A stretch of DNA of 64,000 nt. Origin: Hedera helix (lineage: Eukaryota; Streptophyta; Magnoliopsida; Apiales; Araliaceae). The position numbers and the translations under genes were made by a program. The stretch spans positions 44,014,039 through 44,078,038 of the forward strand of contig OX359266.1 in assembly GCA_947179155.2 (NCBI GenBank), in the 5' to 3' direction. Below, one piece after another: positions 12,723-24,862 of the stretch (positions are counted from its first letter, which is position 1; every line of letters begins with the position of its first letter). Under the pieces are notes generated by a model. The model made no database searches, was not told the DNA's origin, and worked only from the letters and a program-made list of their open reading frames with translations.

Positions 12723-13007
12723 AATACAAAGGGTTATTCACCAACAGGCGGCAATCCGCTCCGTAAGGTTATTCCCACAATTTAATAGAATTTGAGTACA
12801 AAGAGTTATTCACCAAACAGGCGGCAATCCGCTCCGTAAGGTTATTCCCACAATTTAATAGAATTTGAGTACAAAGAGTTATTCACCAAACAGGCGGCAA
12901 TCCGCTCCGTAAGGTTATTCTCAGAGATTAATAATGAATGAATACGAAAGGTTATTCACCAACAGGCGGCAATCCGCTCCGTAAGGTTATTCCCACAATT
13001 TAATACA
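12723..13007. repeat. Four-copy tandem repeat (about 73 bp) inside the solo LTR
   Basis: The core CAGGCGGCAATCCGCTCC recurs four times at about 73, 73 and 72 bp spacing, each followed by GTAAGGTTATTC. The core is a GC-richer island in AT-rich sequence and contains the near-palindrome GCGGCAATCCGC. Confidence 0.9.
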
Positions 13008-13314
13008 TGGAAATAAAAGGCACGTCTTATGAGTAAGGAAGAAACAATATTATTATCGAGAATCAAATAATGATAATCCCTTACCATAGTATGTTTGAAT
13101 AATGGAAGATGAAAAAGATGGTATCCCTTACCTCAACACGTGACTGGATATTGATTTAAATGAGGTTGATTAACTTGAACAGTACACGTATACTTATAGA
13201 TCTTCACAAATACTCAAGATGACTTAAGCACACTTAGAGAGAACTTTCACAAGAAGTATTTAGAGAGAGAAAGAAAGAACAAGTAAGGAAGTTTATGAAA
13301 AATCCTTAAGTTAA

Positions 13315-13331
13315 GGCTTCTATTTATAGCC
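13315..13331 (-). promoter_or_regulatory. TATA box of the solo LTR
   Basis: The minus strand reads GGCTATAAATAGAAGCC, a strong plant TATA consensus. It is the only such site in the LTR and sets its orientation. Confidence 0.7.
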
Positions 13332-13418
13332 AAAAATCTTATCATTCCTTTAATCTAAACCATTCATTTAAAAAAATCATCTTTTAATCTACACCATCCA
13401 TTTCAAATTTTATATTAT

Positions 13419-13680
13419 CTTTAATCTACACCATTCATTTCATATCACCTAATAATCACCTAACTTTATATTATAAACAAATCAATTTAATTATTCAACA
13501 ATAATTCACACTTTAATCTACACCATTCATTTCATATCACCTAATAATCACCTAACTTTATATTATAAACAAATCAATTCAATTATTCAACAATAATTCA
13601 CACTTTAATCTACACCATTCATTTCATATCACCTAATAATCACCTAACTTTATATTATAAACAAATAACTTTATCAATTC
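13419..13680. repeat. Three-copy tandem repeat (about 91 bp) inside the solo LTR
   Basis: Units start TTTAATCTACACCATTCATT at about 13420, 13511 and 13602. They are almost identical, so the expansion is recent relative to the LTR. Confidence 0.85.
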
Positions 13681-13799
13681 AATTATTATGACTAATTGTT
13701 ATAAATACAGTATAGTTAGCTTTTAGATATCAAGTCAATAAATTAATGAAATACAACTGTTTAAATAACATCATAATAGAGATAACAATAATGTAAAAT

Positions 13800-14080
13800 A
13801 AAGCATACGTTACTGTGTAATGACAATTATTGATTCAATAATGTGAATTACTGTGCATATGTTACTGTGACAATTATTAGGTTCAATAATTTTAAAAACA
13901 GTGCAACAACAATTATTGACTCAATGATATAAAATACAGTGTAATGACAATTATTAAATCAATAATGCAAAATACTGTGTAACAATAATTATTGAATTGA
14001 TAATATAAAATATTATGCAGTGACAATTATCGATGAAATGATGCGTAACAGTTACGGTGTCAATTATCAGACCAATAATA
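13800..14080. repeat. Degenerate short repeats (ACAATTATT / CAATAAT) inside the solo LTR
   Basis: About seven imperfect units of about 40 bp share TGACAATTATTGA and a following CAATAAT...ACTGTG stretch. Confidence 0.7.
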
Positions 14081-14633
14081 TGAGACACTATGCAATACCG
14101 TGTGTTACTGTAGAGTACCGAGTGCTACAGAAAATACCAATAACTACCGTATGCTACTATTCTTTTATCACCGGTATTTTAACAGTTCCGTTGACTATTT
14201 TTATTTAAAAAGGTTATTTCTGTCGTTTTCTATATCCGACAAATATTCCGTTGTGGGGTCCACCAATAATTTGTTATTTCGGCGCCGTCGGACCAAACGA
14301 ATATTCCCCGACAAAGCGAATATTGTCCGACAAAATAAAATTTGCACATAACATCCTTAACTTTTAACTTTATCGATTTAACCACTTACTGTTTCAAAAA
14401 ATATATATATGAAGAAAAATTAAATTTTGTATTTCATAAAATTCGGGGTCTTACAGCTTTGACATCACAAAAGCATTCTACGTTTGTGTGATTGTCAAAG
14501 TCATTATGAAATATTTTTATGATGAGAGCATACAAGATGGTCTTCGTGACGACTAAAGTCATCACCAAAACCTTTCGTAGTGATTTTTTGAATATATGTG
14601 ATAAATTAATTAGAGCCATCACAAAAAAAGCTA

Positions 14634-14929
14634 CTACCTCCGTTTTAGAATAAAAATTCTTATTAGTACGTATTTTAGGTATATAGTTCCAAGTTAAATA
14701 TCTACTTACCTTAAATAATCTATTTTTTACAATAATTTGCCTAGCTATAATATCATTAGTATTAATTATCGTATTTCTATTCTCTATGGATATTTATGGA
14801 GCATCATTAGTTATGTGCAAAAAATTATGCAATTAAATGAGAATTTAAATATGGATAATTTTGTCATTTTATCCTCTTTTTAATATGATCAAAAAGTCAA
14901 CCAAGACTTTTATTCTGAAACGAATGGAG
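14634..14929. mobile_element. Stowaway-type MITE nested in the CACTA-like element
   Basis: 296 bp flanked by TA at 14632-14633 and 14930-14931. Ends: CTACCTCCGTTTTAGAATAA on the left and, read in reverse, CTCCATTCGTTTCAGAATAA on the right. Removing it restores a continuous CACTA-like right end. Confidence 0.8.
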
Positions 14930-15402
14930 TATGTTTTTTTGTAGTGTGACTCAAATAAGTTGACAGTTGGTATTGACTTATTAAATTGAGTCCGAGATGA
15001 GTTAGCAATAAATATTGAATGTTTGTTTTGTAAAACGCTTCACTTTTTCGTTTTTTTTTTACAACTCTTCGTTTCTTCAAATTATATATTACCTCATCGT
15101 TTCTTCCTCTTGTAAAATATTAGTGCAACACTTTTATTTTTATTTTTATGGACTCTTCTTTTCCCAAATTAATCGATATAAATTATTCGACACTAAATTA
15201 ACAATATCCTAAAATTAAGATATTAATGCATAAATAGATTTATTAGCTTGCAACCCAGTTTAAATATAAGATGAAAAGAATCAATAATTGTTTAAGTCAT
15301 GAACATTGTAGCAGATGACTTTAAAAATGATATTCACATGTGATATAAAAACTGCCATAAAGTAAAACTATTATCTATTAACATAATGAGTTTTGTTATA
15401 TG

Positions 15403-15526
15403 TAATGATCCATGTAATGATAGGTACAATGACTAAATGTGAAAATAGCGGGATCCACTATTTTTATATTGTGAGTCTCACCATTTTTATATTGAATCAT
15501 TGTACCCATCATTACATGGATCATTA
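15403..15526. mobile_element. Small MITE with 30-bp near-perfect inverted ends
   Basis: The left 30 bp (15403-15432) and the right 30 bp (15497-15526) are inverse copies with one mismatch; the core is TAATGATCCATGTAATGAT. The centre carries GTGAGTCTCAC. It lies just downstream of WSD copy 2 and is absent next to copy 1. Confidence 0.75.
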
Positions 15527-15905
15527 CTCGTAGCAAAATTGTAAAATAATAACACTACAAATTTTATTTTAAAAAATAAAAATAACAAGACAAAAAATAA
15601 AAAATATAATTCCAAGCTAACCCCTGTCTCGCACGGGGCAGACAAACATATATAAATAAATAATAACTGCACTTGACAAATTGTTATATTACATTTACAT
15701 TTACTTTGGTACTTGATTATTACACTCAAATGCTTCTAGTTCATTAGGCAAACTTGCGAAGCCAAATCTTTCTGAAGTGGTATCAAAAGCTGGAGAAGTA
15801 TCGAATAGTAAGAAAAATACAAATTGAAATGGAAATTTTCAATAGGAACAAGATTTTGATGTTCTTAATTTTGTTTATCCGTGTCTGCTGATATCTGATC
15901 CGATT

Positions 15906-18900
15906 CTAGTTAGTAGAAGGAACGGCAGCATTAAACATGGTATCCAAGGCATTCTCAATGCATGACTTGAATTTATCACCATCAATGAAATCTTTCTCCA
16001 CCACAACGCTAAGTCTCAGCTTTCCCACATAACTTATTACTGTTATTTTAAGAGACTGCACCCAAAATCCATTGTAAAATTAATTATATTCTTTTTTAGT
16101 TAATATTCCATCAGAACGCACACTTTTAATTTTGCTTTTTATAGTAATGTAAAGAAAATACCTGTGGAGCACCAGCCAGGGCGAAGTAAAGACCACTTAT
16201 CGGATGATTACTCAAAGCCATTTGTTCTATTGGTCCAATCAAACTTGTGATGCCCATGCTCGAATTCTTCAGCGTATTATGAATGTATTTAGCTGTTGCC
16301 TGTCACACCAAAAATTATCTTAATCTCGCTCTAGCGATTAAATTTAATTTGGTTAAGAATCAGATTGAGACTTATCAATATTTTTACAAATGTCATGTAT
16401 CCATAATGTTGTGTTGTAATGAATCTAAATCTTTTGTCGCACACTCCTTTTCATTGGGTGTCCTAGAACTCTTCAATCTACATACTCTTTAATCAGAGAA
16501 GGTGGAACATAAGCTTTGGACTTGTTGGCATGTGAACAAAAATGGTTCATTTTTTAAAAAAACAAAGAAAAAAAAAGTGAATTAAAGATGATTTAGTTCA
16601 ATACCTCAGGACCTCTTATTTTTCTGACATTGTCTAATAATCCACCGGTCAGAAAAGCAGCAGCGTTGTTTCTCTTTCTCTTAATTATTTGGTGGGTTTC
16701 AAAGACAAAATCAAGAGAATTGGAAGAGTCAGCAGGAGTAGTTAATTTGGGTATGGGCAGGTGTAAGAATGCAAAATGGTTACCCCATGGCATTGTAGCC
16801 TTGGGTTTTATCATCTCATTGATTGACTTGTACCCATCCAGATTTCTAGTGTTGAGTAACACCAATGCAGTGGAATGAGCCTGGCCAGAGTTGGCGCTTT
16901 CTCCTTCCATGTACAACCGAGTTCCTAGTAAAATTACTCCCGTGATCACATCATTGATTGTCTGTTGAAAAATTAAAATCAGTTTTTCCCAAAAAGGTAA
17001 AAGTTACAAGAAAACAAACACACTTTCTTACAATGGTAAATGGTTTAATTAGGGTAACTCAACGTTATCTTTGACATAAAAGCAACCTTTACTATGTTCA
17101 TCTATTAGTCCCGTATTAAACGCCTAATTATTAACTGACATACAGATTAAAGTAATAAAAAAATTTATAATACAGTGTATTCTTATTAAATTAACATATC
17201 CAATTCATTCTCTTTTATTCAATATACAAGTATATTTTAGTTTTCAATACTTTAATTAATTATGTTCACATAATTAATATTAGCATATATAGTCAACTTT
17301 TTATTTTTTCAAAAAGGCTAAGTTGTTAATGATTTCATTTTCTCATAAACTAATTAGATATATCTAGAAATTGTGGGGCGTATACTTAAAAAAATGAGTA
17401 AAAATAATACAACTGTAGAAATAGAGCAATTAATTTGGGATAAATAAAAAAAAGTGCGTTTTAAATATGATACGGAGGGAGTATTCAATTGTGCTTGCAA
17501 ACGTTATTTTTAGGAGTCTTATTTGTAAAATTTTAAGGTATAAGAATATAATTTTATTTCATGTTTAACGTTAATTAAATTTAGTGAGTGTTTAATTAGT
17601 TTATTTATCATAAGTGTTGAAAATGAAATTGTGATAATAATTTGAGAATATGGTGTTATTTTATATTATTTATTAAACAAAAACTCTTTTATACAAGAAT
17701 AAAAAATAGTAAATGAGCCTTTTATTCGGGATTGAAATAATAACTAAATTATGTTTATTATCAAAATAAATAAAAAATAAACTACGAGTACGTTGTGCCA
17801 AATTCCTTTTTATGAGGGTTAGGTTTCACACTCCACCTACCCACCATATATAGTACGAACAAAGAATAAAAAAGAGCTCAAGAGTAGAAAGATAATATAT
17901 TCTTTCTATTCTAACATATAAAACAAAAAATATTTTTATTTTTATTTTTATTCTGAAATAAAATTAAAATTATTTTGAAAGATAAATACACAAAAAAGTA
18001 CCTCATTTCTATATAAAGAGGATAAACAATTTTCTTAACTTTTATATTTTTAATAAGTTAATACTTAATATTATATACCATCAGGGATGGTAATTAATTT
18101 AGAAGATCTATATTAGATTTTCCAGCAGACAGCGGTAAATTAAATAACTATAAAAATATGTGCTAAAAGAAACATGTATAAAGTTAATCATTACTGTACC
18201 ACTTTGAGGCTGGTCTTAATTTGCTTGATGCGATCTAGAGAAAACTCCACAGTAGTTATATCCAACGGCTGAAACTCCACTCCATCGGCTTCAGATCGAA
18301 TTGGTGAAAAATCATCTTTCAGCACACTGCTCTTTAGAAGGCTCCACCCAAAATCCATTACAGTATTCACTATCCATGATGAAACTTGAGGCACACGCCT
18401 GAATATATTTTTGACGTCGTTTTGGGGCTTGAAGGAATTTGATTGGCGTGACGGAAAAGTTAACGGAAGTGAAGGATTGTCAGCTCTTTTGAGACAAGAA
18501 AGAAGAGCTCCTATTAGGGAATATCCATCGCCAAGTGCATGGTGAAGCTTAAAAATTACATTTCCGGCTGCATTGCTTGTCGGGTAATGGATGACATGAA
18601 TTTCCCATAATGGCCGGGTTTGGGGAAGTGGATCCACGGATATTTTGGATAGGTAATCGCGAAGATACTTGTCGTAATATTCCGGTGACTTTCCCGTGGG
18701 GAATGTGGGGACCTTGACATGGTCTTTGAGATTCACTTCCACCTTTTTCCATTTCTTTACTCCATTTTTTTCTCCAACCTGTTTAATTCGTCAAATAATT
18801 ATACTTCATATATAACAAGACTGGGCAACTGGAGGTAAATATTAAGGGACTGCGATCGCTAGTCCGGCTTTGTGAGTTATATTTTGTGTAAATACAAATT

Positions 18901-19773
18901 CTGTTTTTTTTTTCTCTCTCTTTTCCATATATACCAGATCTGTCCTTGTGACTTTATTGTTTGGCAGTGAGACAAGTGTTATAAAAATACTCTAGTAAAA
19001 CATGTTTTCTAAGTACACTTGAAGTGTGGCTATTGTTGTAATCATCTAAAATGTTAAACCTGATTTAAATTAGGTGTATGTATAACATCACTTATATAGA
19101 AAAGATTGAGAAAGGAAATTAATTAAGACCAGTGAAAGAAAGAAACACAAATTTCAATCAAAATCTGCATGCTTTATACTTGTACTAATTATAAAAAAGT
19201 TGATAAAAGTAGAATATATTACTGGAAACTCCTTAGCGTGAAGAAGAATACCTAAATTATACTCTATCCATGCTATAAATAGAGTAACATAAGCAAAAAT
19301 CACAAATACTAAGGATGCATTTTTATTTCATATATATCCTTAAAAATAGTAAATTTTTAGTTTAAGAATAGCATTACAATAAGTTATTATTGAATTATAT
19401 ATTCTGACATATATATTTAAGAATATTGCGTCATTCTATATAACTGTCAATAAAAATTAGCAAATGAGATTTGTTAAACATGCAGAAGGATTAAAAGGAT
19501 GAAAAGATTCATGAGGCATATGGTATACAAATTAACACACTTGATGCATGTTTTGCATGTCTTAATTTACGAGAGAGAGATTACCATGATCGAAGAAAAG
19601 CGTGGATTGATGGGTAAGAAAAGAGCGTTGAGTAGTGGGATGGGTTGTAAGTCGTGGATCGGAACTTGGAATTCCATAACGGCGATGATAGAGAGGGACA
19701 ACACTGAGCTGTTCAAGTACTGTCCACTAGGACTTACCGGCACCAACACTTCTTGATCTTGTTCAAACTCCAT
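15906..19773 (-). CDS. WSD1-like: Wax ester synthase/diacylglycerol acyltransferase, WSD1 family, copy 2
   Basis: Five phase-0 exons with GT-AG borders: 19773-19585, 18778-18200, 16961-16605, 16299-16162, 16055-15906 (stop TAG), giving 470 aa. HHALGDG is at residues 142-148. PLWEIH, NDVITG (exon 3) and SLIGPIEQ (exon 4) are kept, so the enzyme looks functional. Compared with copy 1, exon 2 differs at 5 of 193 residues, but exon 3 differs at about 24 of 119 and exons 1, 4 and 5 at about 10-15 per cent, pointing to gene conversion across exon 2. Exon 4 is one codon shorter than in copy 1 (NHP for NQYP) and exon 1 is one codon longer. The start is the ATG at 19773; the codon before it is GTG. 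Confidence 0.92.
16962..18199 (-). other. Long intron 2 of WSD copy 2
   Basis: 1238 bp against 550 bp in copy 1. AT-rich, with the Stowaway-like end motif TACGGAGGGAGTA near 17470, so a degraded MITE probably explains part of the extra length. No open frame of interest. Confidence 0.5.
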
Positions 19774-19882
19774 CACTAGCTATTCTATCTTTTTAATTGC
19801 ACTACTTCAGAATTATGTATAGAGAGAGAGAATTATCGATGCATGTGTAATATCTGTATGCATGTCTATATCTACATGGATG

Positions 19883-19884
<2 letters not shown>

Positions 19885-19936
<52 letters not shown>
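19885..19936. repeat. (AT)n microsatellite upstream of WSD copy 2
   Basis: About 26 AT units about 110 bp upstream of the start codon of copy 2. The equivalent position in copy 1 has only a short TATATA stretch, so promoter spacing differs between paralogues. Confidence 0.95.
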
Positions 19937-19938
<2 letters not shown>

Positions 19939-20347
19939 TCTTGGGCTTGGTGGTTTCTTGCTAAACACGAGGTTGAGACATATTTTAATCTTTATATATA
20001 TATATGATAGACAAAACTTATACGATAGGCAATTAAATAGTTCAGACCTGTGAAGTCAACTGTTCAATTCCATAGAGTAAGTTTCACCCTATTTCTAATG
20101 GACCAATAGAAATGGTGGCTAAAATTTATTGTGAAAACTGATTGGAAAGAAAAATAAAAATAATCTTGTTTCAAAAGAAAAATTATAAGTTAGGAGTAAA
20201 CCCTTGTCGGCCTTGCCCAACCTCTCAGTTTAATTATTTCATTTTTCTTAGGTTTTGTGAAAATAGGCTATCCCAAAACGGACTCTTACCGTGCTAGGAA
20301 AAAGAATGCAAGTAAATGAAGTAAAATTACTTCAAGAGTAATATGAA

Positions 20348-20351
<4 letters not shown>

Positions 20352-20428
<77 letters not shown>
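20352..20428. repeat. (AT)n microsatellite
   Basis: About 38 uninterrupted AT units. Confidence 0.95.
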
Positions 20429-20430
<2 letters not shown>

Positions 20431-21861
20431 ATTGTCATTAATGAAATCAATAAAATGGCACAATTACTCTTGTTAAATTACTTGGGCTTCAACAAGATAA
20501 TTGTGGTATCAACGCCTTTTATATAAAAAAAACTGTAAGCCGATCTTCTAATTGAAAAAACGACGAGTTATCTCGGTTGCTCCCGAGTCCTAATTTAACT
20601 CGAAATTAAACAGAGTCAATATTAAGAACCGAAGAGTCGGCTTTTGGATCAGAGGGAATATATCGAAGGAAGCAATTGTCAAAAAATCAATGAGACCGTG
20701 CATGAATTTAGAATCTGATAATTCATTTTCAATTTCAAAAACATAAATATTCTGGCATGGCAGTTTGTTTCGGAATACGTTTGTCAGTTGAACTTTCAAT
20801 ATTTTTGGTTTTTTTTAATACTGTATATAGATTCAACTTCTACTTTCAATATTACGCATTCGTAAATATCAAGTTACAATTAACTTGCTCCCCCAGTCTC
20901 TTTTTCCGATGAAAGAGACGGATTTGAAGGTCCGAATCAGAATGTGAAATTGAAGTCAACAAATCTGCATTAAACTTCGGCGCAGTTGGTAAACTAGCTA
21001 GGTTTGATTATGGGCTTTCGCCGCTCTCCTGGAATCAGCATTATCTTTTCAGAATCTATCTCTAAATTTATACGGATGCAGTTAGTATGAAGTTAACTTA
21101 TAAATTAGACAATTAATCAATACAGTGTCGACACGTAGATCAGCTGTGTTCTCTACAAATTTTCTCTTCGCATTAAACCTGTATTAGCGAAAGCGGCCTT
21201 CCCTCTTAGATTTTCTCCACTCTCTTTGCTTTCCGCCATAACAGCACTAATCTAAATCTGAATGATTCTTTATATTGAACAAAAAAAATATCTAATATAT
21301 AAAATTAACTAACACAAACACTATCTAACTTGTATTTATAAATACACATCTTTATAATTGCATCTCTCTTCTTTTTTTTCCATCTTTCCAGAGATTTGGA
21401 AAATTGATGATGGGTTCTTTTTAATCGAGGGTTTAAAAGGACAACGTGAACAGTAGCCATAGCCAACAATTTATTAATATGAAAGGTAATATTTCTGCAG
21501 GATTTTTTAATATTTTTACATGTTAACTGAATCAATACTCCAACTGTCGTGCTAGGTTCTTGATATCAAAATCAGTGCTTATGTTTCTCGATCGTTCATT
21601 TTCAATTTTGGGATATTGGAGTTCTTTTGACGGAACGACCAAATGAAAATAATGGATAATCAAAATTAATGGCTTCCTATCATATCAACAGTACTCCATT
21701 AGATTATTAATTGTATTACAATTAAACCATCATTTTCTACCCGGCTAATTTATCAAGCTGTACTTAATGATCAGCCATCATTTTCTAACCAACTAATTTA
21801 TCAAGCTATACTTAACGATCAGTTTCTTGTTATTTTCAGTTCTTGTTTTTCATAAGATTAA
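20429..21861. other. Intergenic, no gene recognised
   Basis: Short open frames here resemble no family I know. Its right edge is the 3' terminus of the first Helitron. Confidence 0.5.
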
Positions 21862-24648
21862 CTAGATACAATCCCGCACGTTGCAGCGAGTTTATTCGTT
21901 TTGTTAAAAAAAATAAAAAATTGTTTAGATTAATCATCAATCAATTTGAGATAATATAAAAATAAAGTTATGGGATATAATATTAATTTAGAATTGATGC
22001 AATTTTGGGATATAATATCAGTTTAGATTTGTATTTATGAGATAATATTAAAAAAAAATTGTCTGATTAAGGAATTTAAATTTTTTTAAAATTATGCATG
22101 AATTTTTTTTGTAAATAAAGTTCTAAAGCCCAATGATGGGATAATATTACATATTTTTTTGCTTGAGAATTATTTTTAAAAAAATTAAAAATTCAAATTA
22201 TTGGATAATATCATATATTTATGTGTCAGAGTTATTAGCAAAAAATGAGATAATAAAATAATTCAAAAATTAAATTATTAGATAATATCAATTTGAAATT
22301 ACGGCAAGTCAATATAGTTTGACTGGTATATGAATACAACATTAGAACAAAAAATTCATACGAATATATTGTATAATTGTAGTTTTGAGCAATATATATA
22401 GTTTACATGTTATCAGTTAATTCAATATTAACTCTCTTACTTTGTTTCCCATTGTTTGTGCTGAGTTGTAAATCTCCAATTGTAGTTAGTTGAGCAATAA
22501 CATCTAAACACAAAACATTACAATTATACAATTAAATAATAAAATTTGTATGAAAAGATGGCTTCAAAATCATTGTGAAACATGCCAACTAAGTAGGAAT
22601 CATCAATCGCGCTAGCTAGTATTTGATCAAATGGACTAAATTAGAGTCCATATGTATGAATTGAAGCATCATCTCTCTTCCAATGAGGTGGAATATACGA
22701 AATTAATCTTATATGGATGTTTGGTAGCTTTAAAAGAACTACTGTTCTGACTAACAACAAAATTAGTGATAATAAAAACTTTGTGTAGACCAACCATACA
22801 TAAAATTGGATTATTATCTATTTGGTATTTCTTTAATTTTGCAATTTTATATGATTTGTGACAAAAAAAATTAATATTATTTTTTGTGCTATACTTATAT
22901 ATTTTAATGGGATAATATTGAATTTTCAATTTATTGAATAATATTCGATTGTGTTATATTCAATTTGAGATTGCTTAAATTAATGAGATTTTAATTGGAT
23001 AATATTCAAAACTGAATTAATTTGATAAGATCAAATTGAGATTGCTTAAATTATGCAATATTTTTAGGTGATAGATATATTTGCAACAATTTAGAATTAT
23101 TGAATGACAGTCATATTTATGAGTTACATTCTATTTTTTATGATAGTAGTCTGATTTGTTAAGATTAAATTAATGGGATTTGAGGATTTGAGATTGCTAA
23201 AATTAATAGGATTTTAATTGGATAATATTCTAAACTGAATTAATTTGATAAGATCAAATTGAGATTGCTTAAATTCTGCAATATTTTTTGTGGTAGAGTT
23301 ATTTGCAACAACTTTGGGAGGTAAAAAACAATAATATTATATGTACAAATCCGAATGTATTGGATAAAGTAATTATGGATTTAGTTTCGAATCCTAATGC
23401 AATATTTACGGAGAAGTTTTATTTTTGGTTGGGAGAGTTGCCAGAAGTTGGGGATCTAATAATATTATCAGATAATTAATATTATATGTAAAAAAAATTA
23501 AAAATTGTTGCATGACAATGCAATTTTGTAATCGCAACATATTTATTGGTTATATTACAATTTTATTGTGTAATTATGGAATTAATATTATTTTTTTTGT
23601 GAGATAAAATTAATTTTTAAAAGTTTAATACATAGGCGTGAATTGTATGAGTTAAAATAATTTTATTGTCTGTGAGAATAGTCTGAATGTAAAAATAATT
23701 ATTTTTATGGTGAGTATGGTCTGATTTTTGAAAGCCGAAAAAATATAGAAATATCCAATTGTGAGATGTGATATGTATATCGAATTAAGATATGTTAAAT
23801 TATTCTGTGTATGTGAAATAATTAAAAAAATTGGTGTATTAAGGTTTCACTGAAAGTGCAAGCTGCGAGTGACATTTCCAGTAATGTTTCATCATAGAGC
23901 GACACGTGGTATAAGTTTAGATTTAACGTGGAATTGAGATAAATGGTATAATATTACGCTGTAATATAATTAATGTTGTTATATAAGTGTAAATAAATGG
24001 TATAATATTATGTTATAATATAATTAAATTAGTAATGATAACATTTTTGCAGTTGAGATTAACAGAGCACTTGAGATTATCAAAACAATTTAGATATGTA
24101 CTGATTTTGTTTTTAGAATATAATAATTATGTTTGAACATAATTAAATTTAGATTTGTAGTGATCGTGTAGATTATACCATACATTATAAAAATAATTTT
24201 GTTATTATTTGTGTGTGGTATAATATTATAAATGGTATATAATGGTTAGTAAATTGTATTTTTTTACTTGTTTAAGGTATAATGTGTAGTATAATATTAT
24301 AAAATACGAAAAGCAGGAGTAATGGTTCAGCTCAATTTTGTTATTATTTATTTAATAATAATATGTATGATATAATGTAAAATATAATATTATAAATGGT
24401 ATATAATATTTTAAAATTCCATAAGCCGGATTTAATGGGTAATTATAGTTAGTAATTTGGGAAGTAAGTTATATGTATGGTATAATTATATAAAATGTAT
24501 AATATTAGAAAATTATAAAAAGTGGAGTAAATTTTCAAAATCGTAGTAAGGATTGAGGGTATTAAATACGTAAGACATGTGTTTCGTTATGAGAAAGCCA
24601 CTTGTCAAGTAATGGTGTTATGTACTGTATTTTAGTATATATAATAGA
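21862..24648 (-). mobile_element. Non-autonomous Helitron, minus strand
   Basis: Read on the minus strand it starts TCTATTATATATACTAAAAT after an A and ends with a GC-rich hairpin region (CTCGCTGCAACGTGCGGG) then ATTGTATCTAG before a T. This matches Helitron rules: 5' TC, 3' hairpin about 10 nt from CTRR, and insertion between A and T without target duplication. Length 2787 bp. No Rep/helicase frame, so it is non-autonomous. The interior is AT-rich with many GATAATAT / ATTATCCCA-type repeats. Its last about 230 bp match, in inverse orientation, the end of the neighbouring element at 24863-27329. Confidence 0.8.
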
Positions 24649-24862
24649 TTAATTGATTATTAAGCTAATATCCCAACATTAAATTTGAAATTGGGGCTTA
24701 CATACTATAATTAACTTACCTAGGTTTATTGTAAATTTGGAATACGATAATACTCTCATCTCTTGGAGCTTCAAAATTTTGAAGCATGCAGATTAATTGT
24801 TGTTGATTGTCCCATACATGTATGCAAATCCGAAAAAATAGGGATCGCTAAAGGTTTTGACA
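24649..24862. other. 214-bp spacer between two head-to-head Helitrons
   Basis: Ordinary AT-rich sequence between the two 5' ends. No repeat or coding signal seen. Confidence 0.6.

Larger units (their letters stand above)
11535..14455 (-). mobile_element. Solo LTR, about 2.9 kb, probably Ty3/gypsy type
   Basis: Begins TGTGACGCCCCCAAATC and ends ATTCGGGGTCTTACA (TG...CA), flanked by a perfect 5-bp duplication GCTTT at 11530-11534 and 14456-14460. No gag, pol, primer site or second LTR is present, so it is a solo LTR left by LTR-LTR recombination. Orientation is minus: a canonical GGCTATAAATAGAAGCC TATA region sits at 13315-13331, leaving U3 to the right and R-U5 to the left. It contains three tandem repeat arrays. 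Confidence 0.85.
10862..14946. mobile_element. CACTA-like non-autonomous element, split by two nested insertions
   Basis: Left end GACTACTAAAAAAATA; the right end, read in reverse, is CACTACAAAAAAACATA, so the ends are near-inverted. Many short TGTGA / TCACA subterminal repeats lie just inside both ends, as in CACTA (CMC) elements. A solo LTR (11535-14455) and a Stowaway MITE (14634-14929) interrupt it. Without them it is about 850 bp and non-coding. The left terminus has G instead of the expected first C, and the 3-bp target duplication is not clean (TGG / TGA), so the superfamily is probable rather than certain. Confidence 0.55.
14947..19975. repeat. Segmental duplication, unit 2 (matches 7530-10861)
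   Basis: Contains WSD copy 2 and both flanks matching copy 1. Homology to the distal flank of unit 1 starts at TGACTCA, one base past the end of the CACTA-like element. Unit 2 is longer mainly through a larger intron 2, a (TA)n run and a MITE. Confidence 0.8.

Noticed and set aside
12723..13007. Regularly spaced repeats considered as a CRISPR array
   Set aside because: Plant nuclear context inside an LTR; the spacers are themselves repeated, so this is a plain tandem repeat.
15625..15650. CCCCTGTCTCGCACGGGG as a Helitron 3' hairpin
   Set aside because: No CTRR follows at the right distance and no TC start could be paired with it.
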